Below are positions 35,843 through 46,917 of a stretch of 64,000 nt of DNA, piece after piece; the first letter of the stretch is position 1, and each line of letters starts with the position of its first letter. Made by a program: the position numbers and the translations under genes. This DNA comes from Diplolepis rosae (lineage: Eukaryota > Arthropoda > Insecta > Hymenoptera > Diplolepididae), in the NCBI GenBank assembly GCA_030998225.1, contig JAPYXD010000753.1, positions 5,426,001 to 5,490,000 of the forward strand, in the 5' to 3' direction. The notes under the pieces are model-generated. The model did no database searches. It was not told where the DNA came from and saw nothing but the letters and a program-made list of their open reading frames with translations.

Positions 35843-36350
35843 TAAATTTTGACCTTTCTTATTTTTTCGGGAGTTTGTGACTTTAAATACATATATAGAG
35901 GTAGTAAATGTACGCCTTGGCACGATTGCCTTCCGTTTTCTCCCACACGATGAGCAAGACGCGTGTCGAACGAAGAAGGAAAGTGGCCACGCTCCAGCCA
36001 CGCGACTCAATCCTCGCACCGGAAATTATGACTACGTCCAATAGGCTTCTTTTTTATGTATCCTAATCCTAATCCAACCTGTTTGGACAAAAGTCATGTG
36101 GACTTGTGTTTAGACGAGATATGGAAAGCCGGAAGCAAGAGATTTATATTTTGTTGGAAACAAATCAACAGAAATTCGGAAACGATGTTGGATTAGAGTT
36201 GTTAAAATCTCGAGAATTTAAAATCGGAGAATATTCTCTAGAGCTTTCTGGATAATATTCTCGCTCAAGAGAATTTATCGAGAACTTGGATAAAAATTGA
36301 TTTTTAAATATTTCTCGGTTTTTTGTAATAACTTATCTACTCTCTCAATT
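35843..36350. other. unique spacer
   Basis: 35900-36050 is GC-richer; a minus-strand frame here has no recognised domain. Confidence 0.3.
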
Positions 36351-36357
36351 AATTTAC

Positions 36358-36720
36358 TTAAGGTGATGAATCAATCGGACCACGTGACTAAATTATAGAT
36401 TAATTCGTTTATGTGAGATAACTTTTTTAATTTACAAAATGTCTTCCTGGAAATTTGGCCAATATAAGAGAAAACAAGGAAGAATGTCTCTTAAGTCCAT
36501 TTGATTGGAAAATTTGCAAAAGATTTTACAGTTAACTGTAATTTTATTATCGATAAGATTTCGAATTTTTAAAAAGATTTTTAATAAAAAGAAGATAAAA
36601 GACGTACTTTATTGGCTTTTGTTACGTTTCATAAATTTCCAGGAAGATACTTTGTAAATTAAAAACGTTATCTTATATAAACGAATTATTTATAATTAAT
36701 AATAATAAAAAATTATTAAA
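36358..36720. mobile_element. palindromic copy of the TTAA foldback element
   Basis: TTAAGGTGATGAATCAATC then CACGTGACTAAATTATAG, with TAACTTTTTTAATTTACAAA mirrored by TTTGTAAATTAAAAACGTTA at about 36650. Its right end has decayed. Confidence 0.6.
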
Positions 36721-36767
36721 TTAAAGTTATTAAAGTTATATATTAAAAATATTAAATTATTATATTA

Positions 36768-37053
36768 AAGATATATGTTGATGTTGGTAATTGGCTTTAG
36801 GGTCCAGGGTTGATAAAAATTTGACCTTTCAGGAGGAAAGTGTGTTTTTTAAGTTATGTGGTTTCCCAGAAAACGGAAAAGGAAAAAATAGGATAATAAT
36901 AACTTTTATACAAAAAATCATAATTTTAATCTAGATTAAAATCAATCACTGATGAGGGCTCCGATCAGAGCCGAAACGTCTGATTATGTAAAACTCTGAG
37001 TTTTTATCAACCTTGGACCCTAAAGCCAATTACCAACATCAACATATATCTTC
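36768..37053. mobile_element. MITE with 50-bp TIRs and a hammerhead-like core
   Basis: Left TIR GATATATGTTGATGTTGG then TAATTGGCTTTAGGGTCC; right TIR GGACCCTAAAGCCAATTA then CCAACATCAACATATATC, nearly perfect over about 50 bp. Inside is CTGATGA, a hairpin GGCTC/GAGCC and GAAAC (36949-36977). Confidence 0.75.
36949..36977 (+). ncRNA. possible hammerhead ribozyme-like core
   Basis: CTGATGA at 36949-36955, one G, stem GGCTC (36957-36961), loop CGATCA, stem GAGCC (36968-36972), then GAAAC (36973-36977): the order of the hammerhead core. A short palindrome, TTTTAATCTAGATTAAAA, lies just upstream where stem I could be. The extra G beside stem II and the lack of an obvious stem III with an NUH cleavage site argue against activity. 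Confidence 0.25.
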
Positions 37054-37453
37054 AATTATTAATTAAGGGTCAATGCAAGTCCAGAATATGAATATTCTAT
37101 TAAAGTTTCAATATTGGTTTCTGATCGTGCTCATAAATCTCTACTAATTATCCTCTTAACATTTCTTGATTAAGCCAAAGTTAGGAAAGTTACAGTGTGT
37201 TAAAACTTGAAAAAAGTCAATATCTGAATTCCATTTTCCAGTTAAATTATACGAGATACGAAAAAAAAGTAATGATATAAAATTGTTCACTACAAAAATA
37301 TCTACAAATTTGAATCGTTACATTTTCAAGATTATTTCTAATATTTTATTTATTTTTTTGATTCTATGAATAAATAAAAAAAATGGAAATCAAGTTTCTT
37401 AAATTCATTTTCGTGGATATGTGTACGGAGTAAACGGGCATTTAAATAAATTA

Positions 37454-37668
37454 CTATGTAAATCTGAATCAGTCAAATTTTCACTGTTAAATCAGTTAAT
37501 TTTGACTGATTCATCAGTGAAAAACATATTTTTCACTGTCAAATCAGTCAATTTTCACTGAAATAGTCAGTGAAATTTGATTGATTTACAGTAACCTCTT
37601 TTTAGCTATTTTAATCAGTCAAATTTCACTGATAATCAGTGGATTTTGACTGATTCAAATTTAGAGAG
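37454..37668. mobile_element. CTCTCTAAAT MITE with TA duplication
   Basis: Left end CTATGTAAATCTGAATCAGT (two changes from consensus), right end TGATTCAAATTTAGAGAG, TA on both sides. Confidence 0.75.
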
Positions 37669-37708
37669 TATATAAAATATATATGCATCTATTTAAATAC
37701 ATAAATGA

Positions 37709-37800
37709 GCAGTCGACCGGCAATCGAAAGACCTGGGCTCGAATCCCAGCGCAGTCGAAAGCGTTTTTTTTTCCGCAGAAAGATTTTCAAAATTCTTTAA
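37709..37800 (+). repeat. tRNA-derived SINE, 5'-truncated
   Basis: Starts inside the tRNA head (CAGTCGACCGGCAATCG), keeps the B box GGGCTCGAATCCCAGC, and ends GCAGAAAGATTTTCAAAATT. It matches the minus-strand copy at 10471-10587. Confidence 0.75.
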
Positions 37801-39040
37801 TTATAAAATCCACCTTTATTTCTAAAAAAATCTTTCGAGTCAAGTCTTCTCTCGTGCCAATCTCTAATTATCGATTCTTCGATTTTTTTAAAGCAATCAA
37901 TTTCTTGGTATCGATTCTCAGGCATCGATTCTTTTTGGCAGAATTGCCAATTCTTATCCTCATCTAACAACTGTATGTCGGATATTTGATAAGAATTTTG
38001 GTTTGGGGGGGGGGGGGGTGTGAATAAAGTTAAACATAAAAAATGAGAAGATTGAGGGAAGATACAGAAGAAAAAATACTCAACGTTAAAACAATTCTAC
38101 TCTTTCTTTCTCACGCTTTTCCCCCATCGTTTCCTTAATTACGAAAACACTCGTTTATCCAGTCCTCGGGGGGGTCATTTCCGACTTCCTTGGTGTAGGG
38201 CTCGATTCCTGTTTTCGAACGAGTGGTTTTTCTTACAGTCTATGTCAGAGACGTGGGGGTAAGGTATAACATATGAGGACAGATGGTTTTCTGGTGGCAA
38301 CCACCACAACGATCTCTCTTTTTTCCTCCCCCCTCTTCTTCCTACGCAGTCGACCCAAAAAAACGCTTGGGGCGCCTTGCACCAAGCGTTCTCTTCAGCA
38401 CCCACCCTGAAAAACCTCGATGTGAATTCAGCCACTGTGTATGTAAGTTAGATTGAGAGGGAATATACACAATATTTTTAAAGTCGAGGGTTAAGATGCA
38501 GGTGGTAAAGTCTTAAGAGACGCTCTTCACTTTTCAATAGCTGGGAAATAGTTTTGTTCCTTTCTTCCTCTGTCTCTTTAATTTTTTATTTTCTATCATT
38601 TTTAAGAACAAATTTTTATGATTTACGTATTTTTTTTCTGCGATTTAGGTTTTAGTATTATATTTTTGAACCAGGAAGTTTGTTACGTAAGTTTTTACTC
38701 TTTAGATCGTACTTTTTGGTGCTTTTGTCACTTTTCAGATCAAGTGCTTCGTATGATACTTTTTAGAACATATGTTTCATGTCATGTTTTTTGTGTCGTA
38801 CTTTTTGTGCAGAATTTCTTAGATCATTCTTTCCAATTTATGTATCATATCACATTCTTACATTTCATATTTTAGATCAAATATTTTGAAGCATAGTTTT
38901 CATGACTTACTTATCATTTTACTTCATATCACATTTTTTGTGATGCTTCAATCAAATTTTTTTAATTAAACTTTTCATATTGAAGTTTTTACTACACATT
39001 TTTCACGTTACATTTTTAGGTAATACTTTTTATGATTTCA
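37801..39040. other. AT-rich spacer with a poly-G run
   Basis: A run of about 13 G at 38006-38018. 38150-38420 is unique and GC-richer without a recognised gene. 38600-39040 is T-rich low-complexity DNA whose open frame is Phe-rich and probably meaningless. Confidence 0.35.
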
Positions 39041-39112
39041 AAATTAATTAGTTGAATTTGAAATTTTTTTTTTTTAATTTTTTTCCACAGAAAGATTTTC
39101 AAATTCTTTAAA
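39041..39112 (+). repeat. SINE 3' tail fragment
   Basis: TTTTCCACAGAAAGATTTTC followed by AAATTCTTTAAAT, the 3' end of the SINE family, with an AATTAATTAGTTGAATTTG flank also seen beside the copy at 10650. Confidence 0.5.
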
Positions 39113-39309
39113 TATTTGAATAATTTTTATGTTGTACTCTAAATATCCCAATTTATATCACAGGTTTTGTGTAAAACATCATAGGTTTAAGATCACACGT
39201 TTCACATTCAATTTTTTTACAACATGCTTCATATTTTATGAATTGAATGGTTTTTTACATTGCAAGTTTACATCAAATTTTTGTACAGCTCAATTTTTAT
39301 AACATAGAT

Positions 39310-39420
39310 ACATTGTTGGAAAAAGTTGCCATTGTGGTCCATAATTGATAAAGTAAAATTAATCAGACGCTTCAGCTCGCAGATCGGAGCCCTAATCAGT
39401 GTCTTTTATTGAAATCTTTT
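39310..39420 (-). mobile_element. diverged copy of the 36768-37053 MITE
   Basis: The minus strand reads CTGATTAGGGCTCCGATC and later AGCGTCTGATTAATTT, matching CTGATGAGGGCTCCGATC and ACGTCTGATTATG of the first copy. TIRs are hard to see. Confidence 0.45.
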
Positions 39421-39682
39421 AGGTAAATGGAGAAAATGTTTTTATAAACTTGCTGATTTTTTAAATCATTACTTTTTTCTCCTTTTGTTACGTTTTAGTA
39501 ATAAAATTTCATTAAAGTATTGTAAAATTACACAGATTTTTAATAATGTAAAATTGTCATAAAATCGTATGAAAACCCTAATTTAATTTTACAACACATG
39601 ATGTATTGTAATTTCACAACTAATAGTGGTGCCGCATCACAACACATGTCTTGTAATTCCAAAAAATCACTTTACAAGTACT

Positions 39683-39905
39683 GCACGGAGAAAAATGGAT
39701 GTTCAACTATGGGACAGCCATCTTATATGTTCAATTGTAATATCTAGATGTTCAACTGTAATATCCAAGATATTAATCTCTACATAATTTAACATCTTAG
39801 ATATTACAGCTGAATATCTAGATATTACAACTAAACATATAAGATGGCTGTCACATAGTTAAGCATCTAGATGTTAATTCTAAACATCCATTTTTTTCTG
39901 TGTGT
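39683..39905. mobile_element. CACGGAGAAAAATGG palindromic MITE
   Basis: Left CACGGAGAAAAATGGATGTT, right AACATCCATTTTTTTCTGTG. The body is palindromic and built from ATCTAGATATT words and CATCTTATATGTTCA/TGAACATATAAGATG-type arms. Confidence 0.7.
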
Positions 39906-40004
39906 GATTTTACCTTAGAACACCTCTACTCTAATTTTACATTAAATTTTAGTAATAAACTTCCATAAAAGTATTGTAAAATCACAAAAATCTTAAATAG
40001 CCAA

Positions 40005-40244
40005 CACGGAGAAAAATGGATATTCAACTATGTGACAAGCATCTTATATATTCAGTTTTAATATCTAGATATTGAACTCTAATATCTGAATATTCAGCTT
40101 CACTATCTAAGATATTGAAATAGGTTAATATGAATATCTCTGATATTACAGATGAATATTTAGATATTTCAATTGAATATATGAGATGGTTGTCACATAG
40201 TTGAATATCTAAATATTGATCCTGAATATCCATTTTTCTCTGTG
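40005..40244. mobile_element. CACGGAGAAAAATGG palindromic MITE
   Basis: Left CACGGAGAAAAATGGATATT, right GAATATCCATTTTTCTCTGTG region; same family as 39683-39905, 100 bp away. Confidence 0.75.
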
Positions 40245-40303
40245 AAGGCTTTAAAAATACACATTTCCCTATTTTCGAAAATTAGTAATTTTACATAAAA
40301 GTA

Positions 40304-41236
40304 CACGGATAAAAATGGATATTGACCCATAATATCTAGATATTGAGGCACAATGTCAGTAGCATTCAACTATGTGACCAAACATTTAGATATTCTACTT
40401 CAATGCCTGCAGATATTGAAAAAAAGATATTAACCACCAGTATCTCAGATATTGAGCTTGATTATCTCAGATATTAAAAATGAATATTCAAGATACTAAA
40501 CTTCTGAATATCCTCGTTAGTAAATTTGAATGTCTGAGGTATTAAAGTTGAATATCTCAGATATTTAGCATCAATATCAGGTATACTGAAAAGGTAAGTT
40601 ATAGATGTTACAGCTCCATGTCTAAGATACTCAAAAAATTATTTTAAAGGTTATGAAATAACTACATATTCAGGTTTTAGAAAAAAGTCAAATTATATTT
40701 TAGTATGTTCTTTTCTGTAAAAGTAATATAGATGTTTGAACAAAATTTTCATTATCTGGCATGTCTAATATTAATTTAGTGTTCTTCTTAGAAACTGAAC
40801 CTTAACACTAAGGTTAGATTTCATTCTCGGCTATATAAACCACATACAGAGAAAATATATAACTTATATGTTTTACTTGCTGCATCTCAAGTTAAAGACC
40901 CGATCACTTTTATTCCATTAGAAACACTAATTCGAATTTAAGGAAACTTTAATAAACTTTCAAAATTTATCTTTTCGAAACGCTGCAAGCATGTCAATCT
41001 TAGATTCACTTAGATTTCGATGAGAGCGAAAAAGTGATCACATGACCTTTATATATATGCGCGCGCACTTCATACTTCAATATCTAAGCTATTGAATCTG
41101 AATATCAAATGCCACTTCTCTGGAAAATCTTATATATTGAAAAGAAATATTTTAATATTGCGTGTCAATATCTAGATATTATGGATGAATATCTCCTATT
41201 TGAATATCTACTTTTCAATATCCATTTTTCTCCGTG
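40304..41236. mobile_element. 933-bp element with CACGGAGAAAAATGG ends and TA duplication
   Basis: Left CACGGATAAAAATGGATATT, right AATATCCATTTTTCTCCGTG, both flanked by TA. The interior includes unique DNA (40620-41060) with GCGCGCGCAC at about 41056, and no transposase frame. It may be a longer non-autonomous relative of the small palindromes next to it. Confidence 0.7.
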
Positions 41237-41754
41237 TACAGTCATTATAAACTTGTTGCTCAGTCAATATTAAATAAATAAGTTTTCTAAAAAAATCAAA
41301 ATTGCTAGTGTCTTGAATTTTTTTGTCTGTTCTTATGCCAAATTTAAGAATATGATAAATAAATATATTTAAAAGCTGGCATCACGGTGTTAAAGTGGTT
41401 TCTACAGAACTCAAGAGAATTCTGTGGAATACCAAGAATTTGGTAGCTACGAAAAAGATACTTGTTAATTTTTGAATCTCGTTTAAGTATGAAGTTGCAC
41501 CAAAGTATCAATACCTCTTACAAAAATAAACTGATAGAGGAGAAATTATACGATCTGAACTTGCATTCTCACACTCTCTCAGCGATAGCATATAAACAGT
41601 CGTCTATCTAACGCATTTTTATGATTGGTCAATTTTTAATTGCTAATTACTCAGTAATTATACACTTCACAAATTTTTTGTATTAGAATATTTCATTCCA
41701 TTTTTTTTTGGAATTCTAAAAATACTAATATGTACCTTGAGTCCTGGGACACCC

Positions 41755-41861
41755 TGTATATTGAAAAACAAAATTTTAATATTGCGTGTCAATATCTAGA
41801 TATCATGGATGAATATCTCCTATTTGTATATCTAATTTTCAATATCCATTTTTCTCCGTCT
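41755..41861. mobile_element. right-end fragment of the same MITE family
   Basis: TATTGCGTGTCAATATCTAG, then ATATCCATTTTTCTCCGT; nearly identical to the right end of 40304-41236. Confidence 0.65.
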
Positions 41862-42735
41862 AAATAAAAACCTGCTTACTTGAACATTGAGAAATCCAAC
41901 TGAATAATCAAGAAGTATAATACTGAAAGTTTCCCTTTTCGTTGCCTTTAATTTCAATTTCTCCACAACTCAACAAGAGATCCTATAAAAAGCCGTAAAA
42001 TATTGAAAAAAGTGAAAATAAAAAAGAGACGAAATCGTGGACCGTATAGAAAACGGGTCCTATGGATTGTTGGAATTTTCGATTCGCCTCGAGGTTACGG
42101 CAACCTTGCACGTGAGTGAATTTATTTAGGGGTGGATCGGGCCCGTCGTGGCGTGCGACGCTATTCTTTTGTGCCCACGACCCCATAGACGCACCGGCGC
42201 CGTGTTCGTCCCACCCTATCTTTTTTCTCTTTTTCCCTTGGCTTTTTATCTTCATCCATCTCGCTCCTTCTTTTCATTTGACCTCCTCGTTCCCCCTCAC
42301 CGGTTTCTTTTCAATTTGGTCCCCGGGTGCACACGCTCGTGCATGCGCATGCGAGAGGGGTTGCTGTCGCACGACCCTACCTCCAGTAGCAGAGGGTAAC
42401 ACGTACCTATAACCACACATATGCACTTTTATTTTATATATGTATATGTATGTGTGCATGGAACAAATGCTATACGTATGTGTGCGCACACTCGCGACCT
42501 GTAAAACAGACCCAATGCTCTCAATCTTTAGGACCCTGCTGGTTGTAGCGAATGGTGCATCGGTGACTCGATCTTGATTTATATACTTTTTGTTAAATAC
42601 AGAAACACTGAATGTGTAGGCGCACCGATGCTAGTTGGAAATACTAACGAGGCCAGAAGTTTTGATTAGAGAGATTTCACAAATTTAAACGTCAAAAGGG
42701 AGAAAACAGTTTGTTAGCTGTAGACTATTGAAATT
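41862..42735. other. unique GC-richer segment
   Basis: 42030-42540 is comparatively GC-rich, with pyrimidine-rich runs and GCATGCGCATGC-type words. Open frames on both strands overlap and show no domain. It may hold regulatory DNA. Confidence 0.3.
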
Positions 42736-42739
42736 TTTG

Positions 42740-45380
42740 TATTCAGTTTAATATAAGAGTAGTACGAAGTAATTTGTATATAGAGTATATGAAATTTAAT
42801 ATAGGCAATTATGAATTTTAATATGTATCAAAGTATTGGTATAAGAGAATAGTTTATAGATTTTTTGATAACTTGTAAATTATTGAAAGTGGTATCCATC
42901 CTAGATTAACTAAATCAATAAATTTAGAATTGCGTGAAATCAAATTATGTGAGTCGCTCATTCTGGCATGTTTGATTTAATACCTCAGTGTATTGAATCT
43001 AATACATTAGAGTATTTCAGGAATAATATAGAGAGATATTAAATTTTATATACAAAACTAAATAGAAATTTGATATTTCTAAGAATGTAGATTTGAAATT
43101 TTGAAATAGTGACACTCTTACAAATATTAATAAATTGTATGTACATTTGTTTATGAAATTTAATATCTCTGCATATTTTTATAAAACAATACTCGGGTGT
43201 ATTAGATTTAATATACTGAGGTATTCAGTTAAATATAACTAAATTAACAACACACATAATTTGATTTTACTTAATTCTAAAATTAGTTGTCAATGACTAT
43301 TCTCCTTTGCCAACACTTAAATACATATTAAAATCCATAATTGCCTTTATTAAATTTTGAATACTCCGTATGCAAATACCTTCATATACTTTTATATTAA
43401 TATAACAATTTTTAAGAAAGTAGAATTTAAATTTTGAAATAGTGACACTCTTACAAATATTATTAAATTTCATGTGGATTAGTGTATGAAATTTAATATC
43501 TCTGCATATTTTTTGTAAAACAATACTCTAGTGTATTAGATTTAATATACTGAGGTATTCAGTTTAATATAACCAAATTAACAACACACATTTTGATTTC
43601 ACGCAATTCTAAAATTAGTTGTCAATGACTATTCTCCTTTGCCAACACTTAAATACATATTAAAATCCATAATTGCCTTTATTAAATTTTGAATACTCCG
43701 TATGCAAATACCTTCATATACTTTTATATTAATATAACAATTTTTAAGAAAGTAGAATTTAAATTTTGAAATAGTGACACTCTTACAAATATTATTAAAT
43801 TTCATGTACATTAGTGTATGAAATTTAATATCTCTGCATATTTTTTGTAAACAAATACTCTAGTGTATTAGATTTAATATACTGAGGTATTCAGATTAAT
43901 ATAACCAAATTAACAACACACATTTTGATATTACGCAATTCTAAAATTAGTTGTCAATGACTTTTCTCCTTTACCAGCACTTAAATACATATTGAAATTC
44001 ATAATTGCCTATATTAAATTTTGAATACTCCGTATGCAAATACCTTCATATACTTTTATATTAGTACGAAATTTTTTAAGAATGTAGAATTAAAATTTTG
44101 AAATAGTGACACTCTTATAAACATTATTAAATTTCATGTACATTAGGGTATGAAATTTAATATCTCTGCATATTTTTATAAAACAATACTCGGGTGTATT
44201 AGATTTAATATACTGAGGTATTCAGTTAAATATAACTAAATTAACAACACACATAATTTGATTTTACTTAATTCTAAAATTAGTTGTCAATGACTATTCT
44301 CCTTTGCCAACACTTAAATACATATTAAAATCCATAATTGCCTTTATTAAATTTTGAATACTCCGTATGCAAATACCTTCATATACTTTTATATTAATAT
44401 AACAATTTTTAAGAAAGTAGAATTTAAATTTTGAAATAGTGACACTCTTACAAATATTATTAAATTTCATGTACATTAGTGTATGAAATTTAATATCTCT
44501 GCATATTTTTTGTAAACAAATACTCTAGTGTATTAGATTTAATATACTGAGGTATTCAGATTAATATAACTATATTAACAGCACGCATAATTTGATATTA
44601 CGCAATTCTAAAATTAGTTGTCAATGACTTTTCTCCTTTACCAGCACTTAAATACATATTGAAATTCATAATTGCCTATATTAAATTTTGAATACTCCGT
44701 ATGCAAATATACCTTCATATACATTTAAATTGAATTGATTTTTTTAAAAGTGTAGAACTAAAATTTTGAAATAGTGACACACAATTTAAATTGAATTGAT
44801 TTTTTTAAAAGTGTAGAACTAAAATTTTGAAATAGTGACACTCTTACAAATATTATTAACTTTCGTGTATATTTGTATATGAAATTTAATACCTCTACAT
44901 GTTTTTTGTAAAACAAGACTCTGGTGTATTAGATTAAATATACTGAGAAGTATTCAATTTCATATTCTCCATATGCAAATACCTTCATATACTTGTATAT
45001 TAAATTAAATACAAAATTTTGTAAGAATGTGGAATTTAAATTTTAAAATAGTGAAACTCTTACAAATATTATTAACTTCCATGTATTTTTGTGTATGAAA
45101 TTTAATATCTCTGTATATTATTAATGAAACAATACACTGGTGTATTGGATTTAATATCTCTGCATATTATTTGTGAAATAATACACTGATATATTGGATT
45201 TTAATATACTAAGGTATTAAATTTATTATCTTAGAGTTAACAACTCACATAAGTTGAATTCACGCAATTCTAAATTTGTTTTTGCAGTGAATCTAGGATA
45301 TAAATACTGTTTTATCTGTACTTTGACGCATATTTAAAATTTATAATTTCATATATTAAATTACGTATAATGAATAGTAT
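42740..45380. repeat. 332-bp tandem array bounded by inverted ends
   Basis: GTCAATGACT-type marker at 43289, 43621, 43953, 44286 and 44620, a period of 332-334 bp. Two units 665 bp apart (about 43629-43811 and 44294-44476) are identical enough to encode the same 60-residue open frame, indicating duplication of a dimer. The left end (AGAATTGCGTGAAATCAAAT near 42928) is inverted at the right end (TTGAATTCACGCAATTCTAA near 45254). Confidence 0.8.
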
Positions 45381-45815
45381 TCCTTGTGGTTCATCTTTGA
45401 GAGTAATTTAGCTCGTAATTTTGTTACTGCTTATCTACAGCTGCATGAAAGTATCTTTCTGTGAAAAAGAGAAATGTAGGACGTTTGTATATTCTAATAG
45501 TAAGATAATATAACACAGATGTTTCTTTTATAAAGTAGATAATAACAAATGCTTAAATTAGTCATTGAATTACTCCTTTGAATCAACATGACTCTCTCTT
45601 TCTCTAAAAAGAGGAATGTCAAACGTGAATGTTTTCTATTCACGTTTTCATGCCATCAAAAACGTTTTACTATTAATTTTGAAAATGTATCACAGTATTC
45701 CAAAAATGTCAAAAAATAAATATAAAATATCCAAAGAAGCTATATCTTAAAAAAAATTTATCCAATATGGAGAATAAAAATTGGATGATACTTTTAATTA
45801 TTTCAAATTAATTAT

Positions 45816-45870
45816 CCCAGCGCAGTCAAAATCGTCTTTTTTTCCACAGAAAGATTTCAAATTCTTTAAA
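45816..45870 (+). repeat. SINE 3' fragment
   Basis: CCCAGCGCAGTCAAAATCG then CCACAGAAAGATTTCAAATT; it matches the last half of the SINE. Confidence 0.6.
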
Positions 45871-45905
45871 TTTGATACTTTTAATATTTAAAAAATTTAT
45901 TTAGA

Positions 45906-46134
45906 AAATTTAAGTTCATATTCCTAAGGCCTTAGAAATCCCACGGCCCTTATTGAATTGAAAGCCCCTTCTATTAATTACACATATGTTTTCATTTCTA
46001 TCGAGTAGAGAGCCACTGCATAGTGAAATTAACGGTGTATCATTGTTAGACATTGGAGTGCAACATATGCCACATAAATGCCGAAAATCAAGGGTGCAAT
46101 CAGAGAACCTGATCAAAACTGCGTGTGCGTTCTA
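45906..46134 (-). pseudogene. Cys-rich open frame, possible remnant of a coding sequence
   Basis: The minus-strand frame ending at the TGA near 45916 reads FSDCTLDFRHLCGICCTPMS then LISLCSGSLLDRNENICVIN. The clustered Cys and balanced codon use differ from the AT-rich flanks. There is no ATG at its 5' end, so it would be an internal or truncated exon. It does not match any domain with certainty; a degraded zinc-binding or transposon-derived segment is possible. Confidence 0.2.
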
Positions 46135-46381
46135 TGAATGCCTATATAATGATAGTGTATAAACTTTCAAACACGATGAAAATGTATGACGTTGTTATTA
46201 CATTTTTGACATCCCCTTTCACAATGTTCAAAATAATCTGCATCTTAATATTTTCTGGATACATATTGTAATACTTCTTTTATTCACATTCTAATCAATC
46301 GAAAGGATCAAATCTGAAATTGATTAGATCCTCGTTCAAAAGGGCCGATTTATAATCCTGATTGGAGTAGAAATAAAATTT

Positions 46382-46917
46382 GTCCTGGCGAAAATATCGG
46401 ACTGAAATTCATTCCGAGTCAATCAGAAATATTCCGATTCATTCCGACATCTGTATCCAAGCCAATGCGAATCATTCCGAACAAATCCGAAAAACGTTTT
46501 GTGTCTTGTTTGATGAAATGCGGTCAAAAACCAATCCGACTTAATCCGATTAATTCCGAGACATCAATACAAATGAATCCGAACCAAACCGAAACAAAGT
46601 TTTCAATCCAGATCAATCCAGATCAATCCGAATCAATCCGAATGAATCCAAGGTTGGAATGATTCGAATTGATTCTGAGAGAAAATTCAGTTTGGATCAA
46701 CCCGAGATCGGATTGATTCGGATTTACCTGGATTGAAAACTTTTTTCGCATTGGTTCGGATTTATTCGGATTAAGTCGGATTGGTTTTAGACCATTTTTC
46801 ATCAAACGAGATACAAAACGTTTTTCGGATTTGTTCGGAATGATTCGCATTGGCTCGGATACATATATCGGTATGAATCGGAATATTTCTGATTGACTCG
46901 GAATGAATTTCAATCCG
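46382..46917. mobile_element. complete foldback MITE, ATCCGAAT family
   Basis: Left arm from TCCTGGCGAAAATATCGG through TTCCGAGTCAATCAGAAATA and AATCCGAAAAACGTTTTG; right arm mirrors it (CAAAACGTTTTTCGGATT, TATTTCTGATTGACTCGG, ATTTCAATCCGAT). The arms are about 200 bp each and very well matched. This copy defines the family's structure. Confidence 0.8.

Noticed and set aside
38618..38875. Membrane protein rich in Phe and Cys
   Set aside because: It is a frame through T-rich low-complexity DNA; the hydrophobicity follows from TTT-rich codons.
43629..44476. Two identical 60-residue proteins
   Set aside because: They are frames through duplicated units of the 332-bp AT-rich array.
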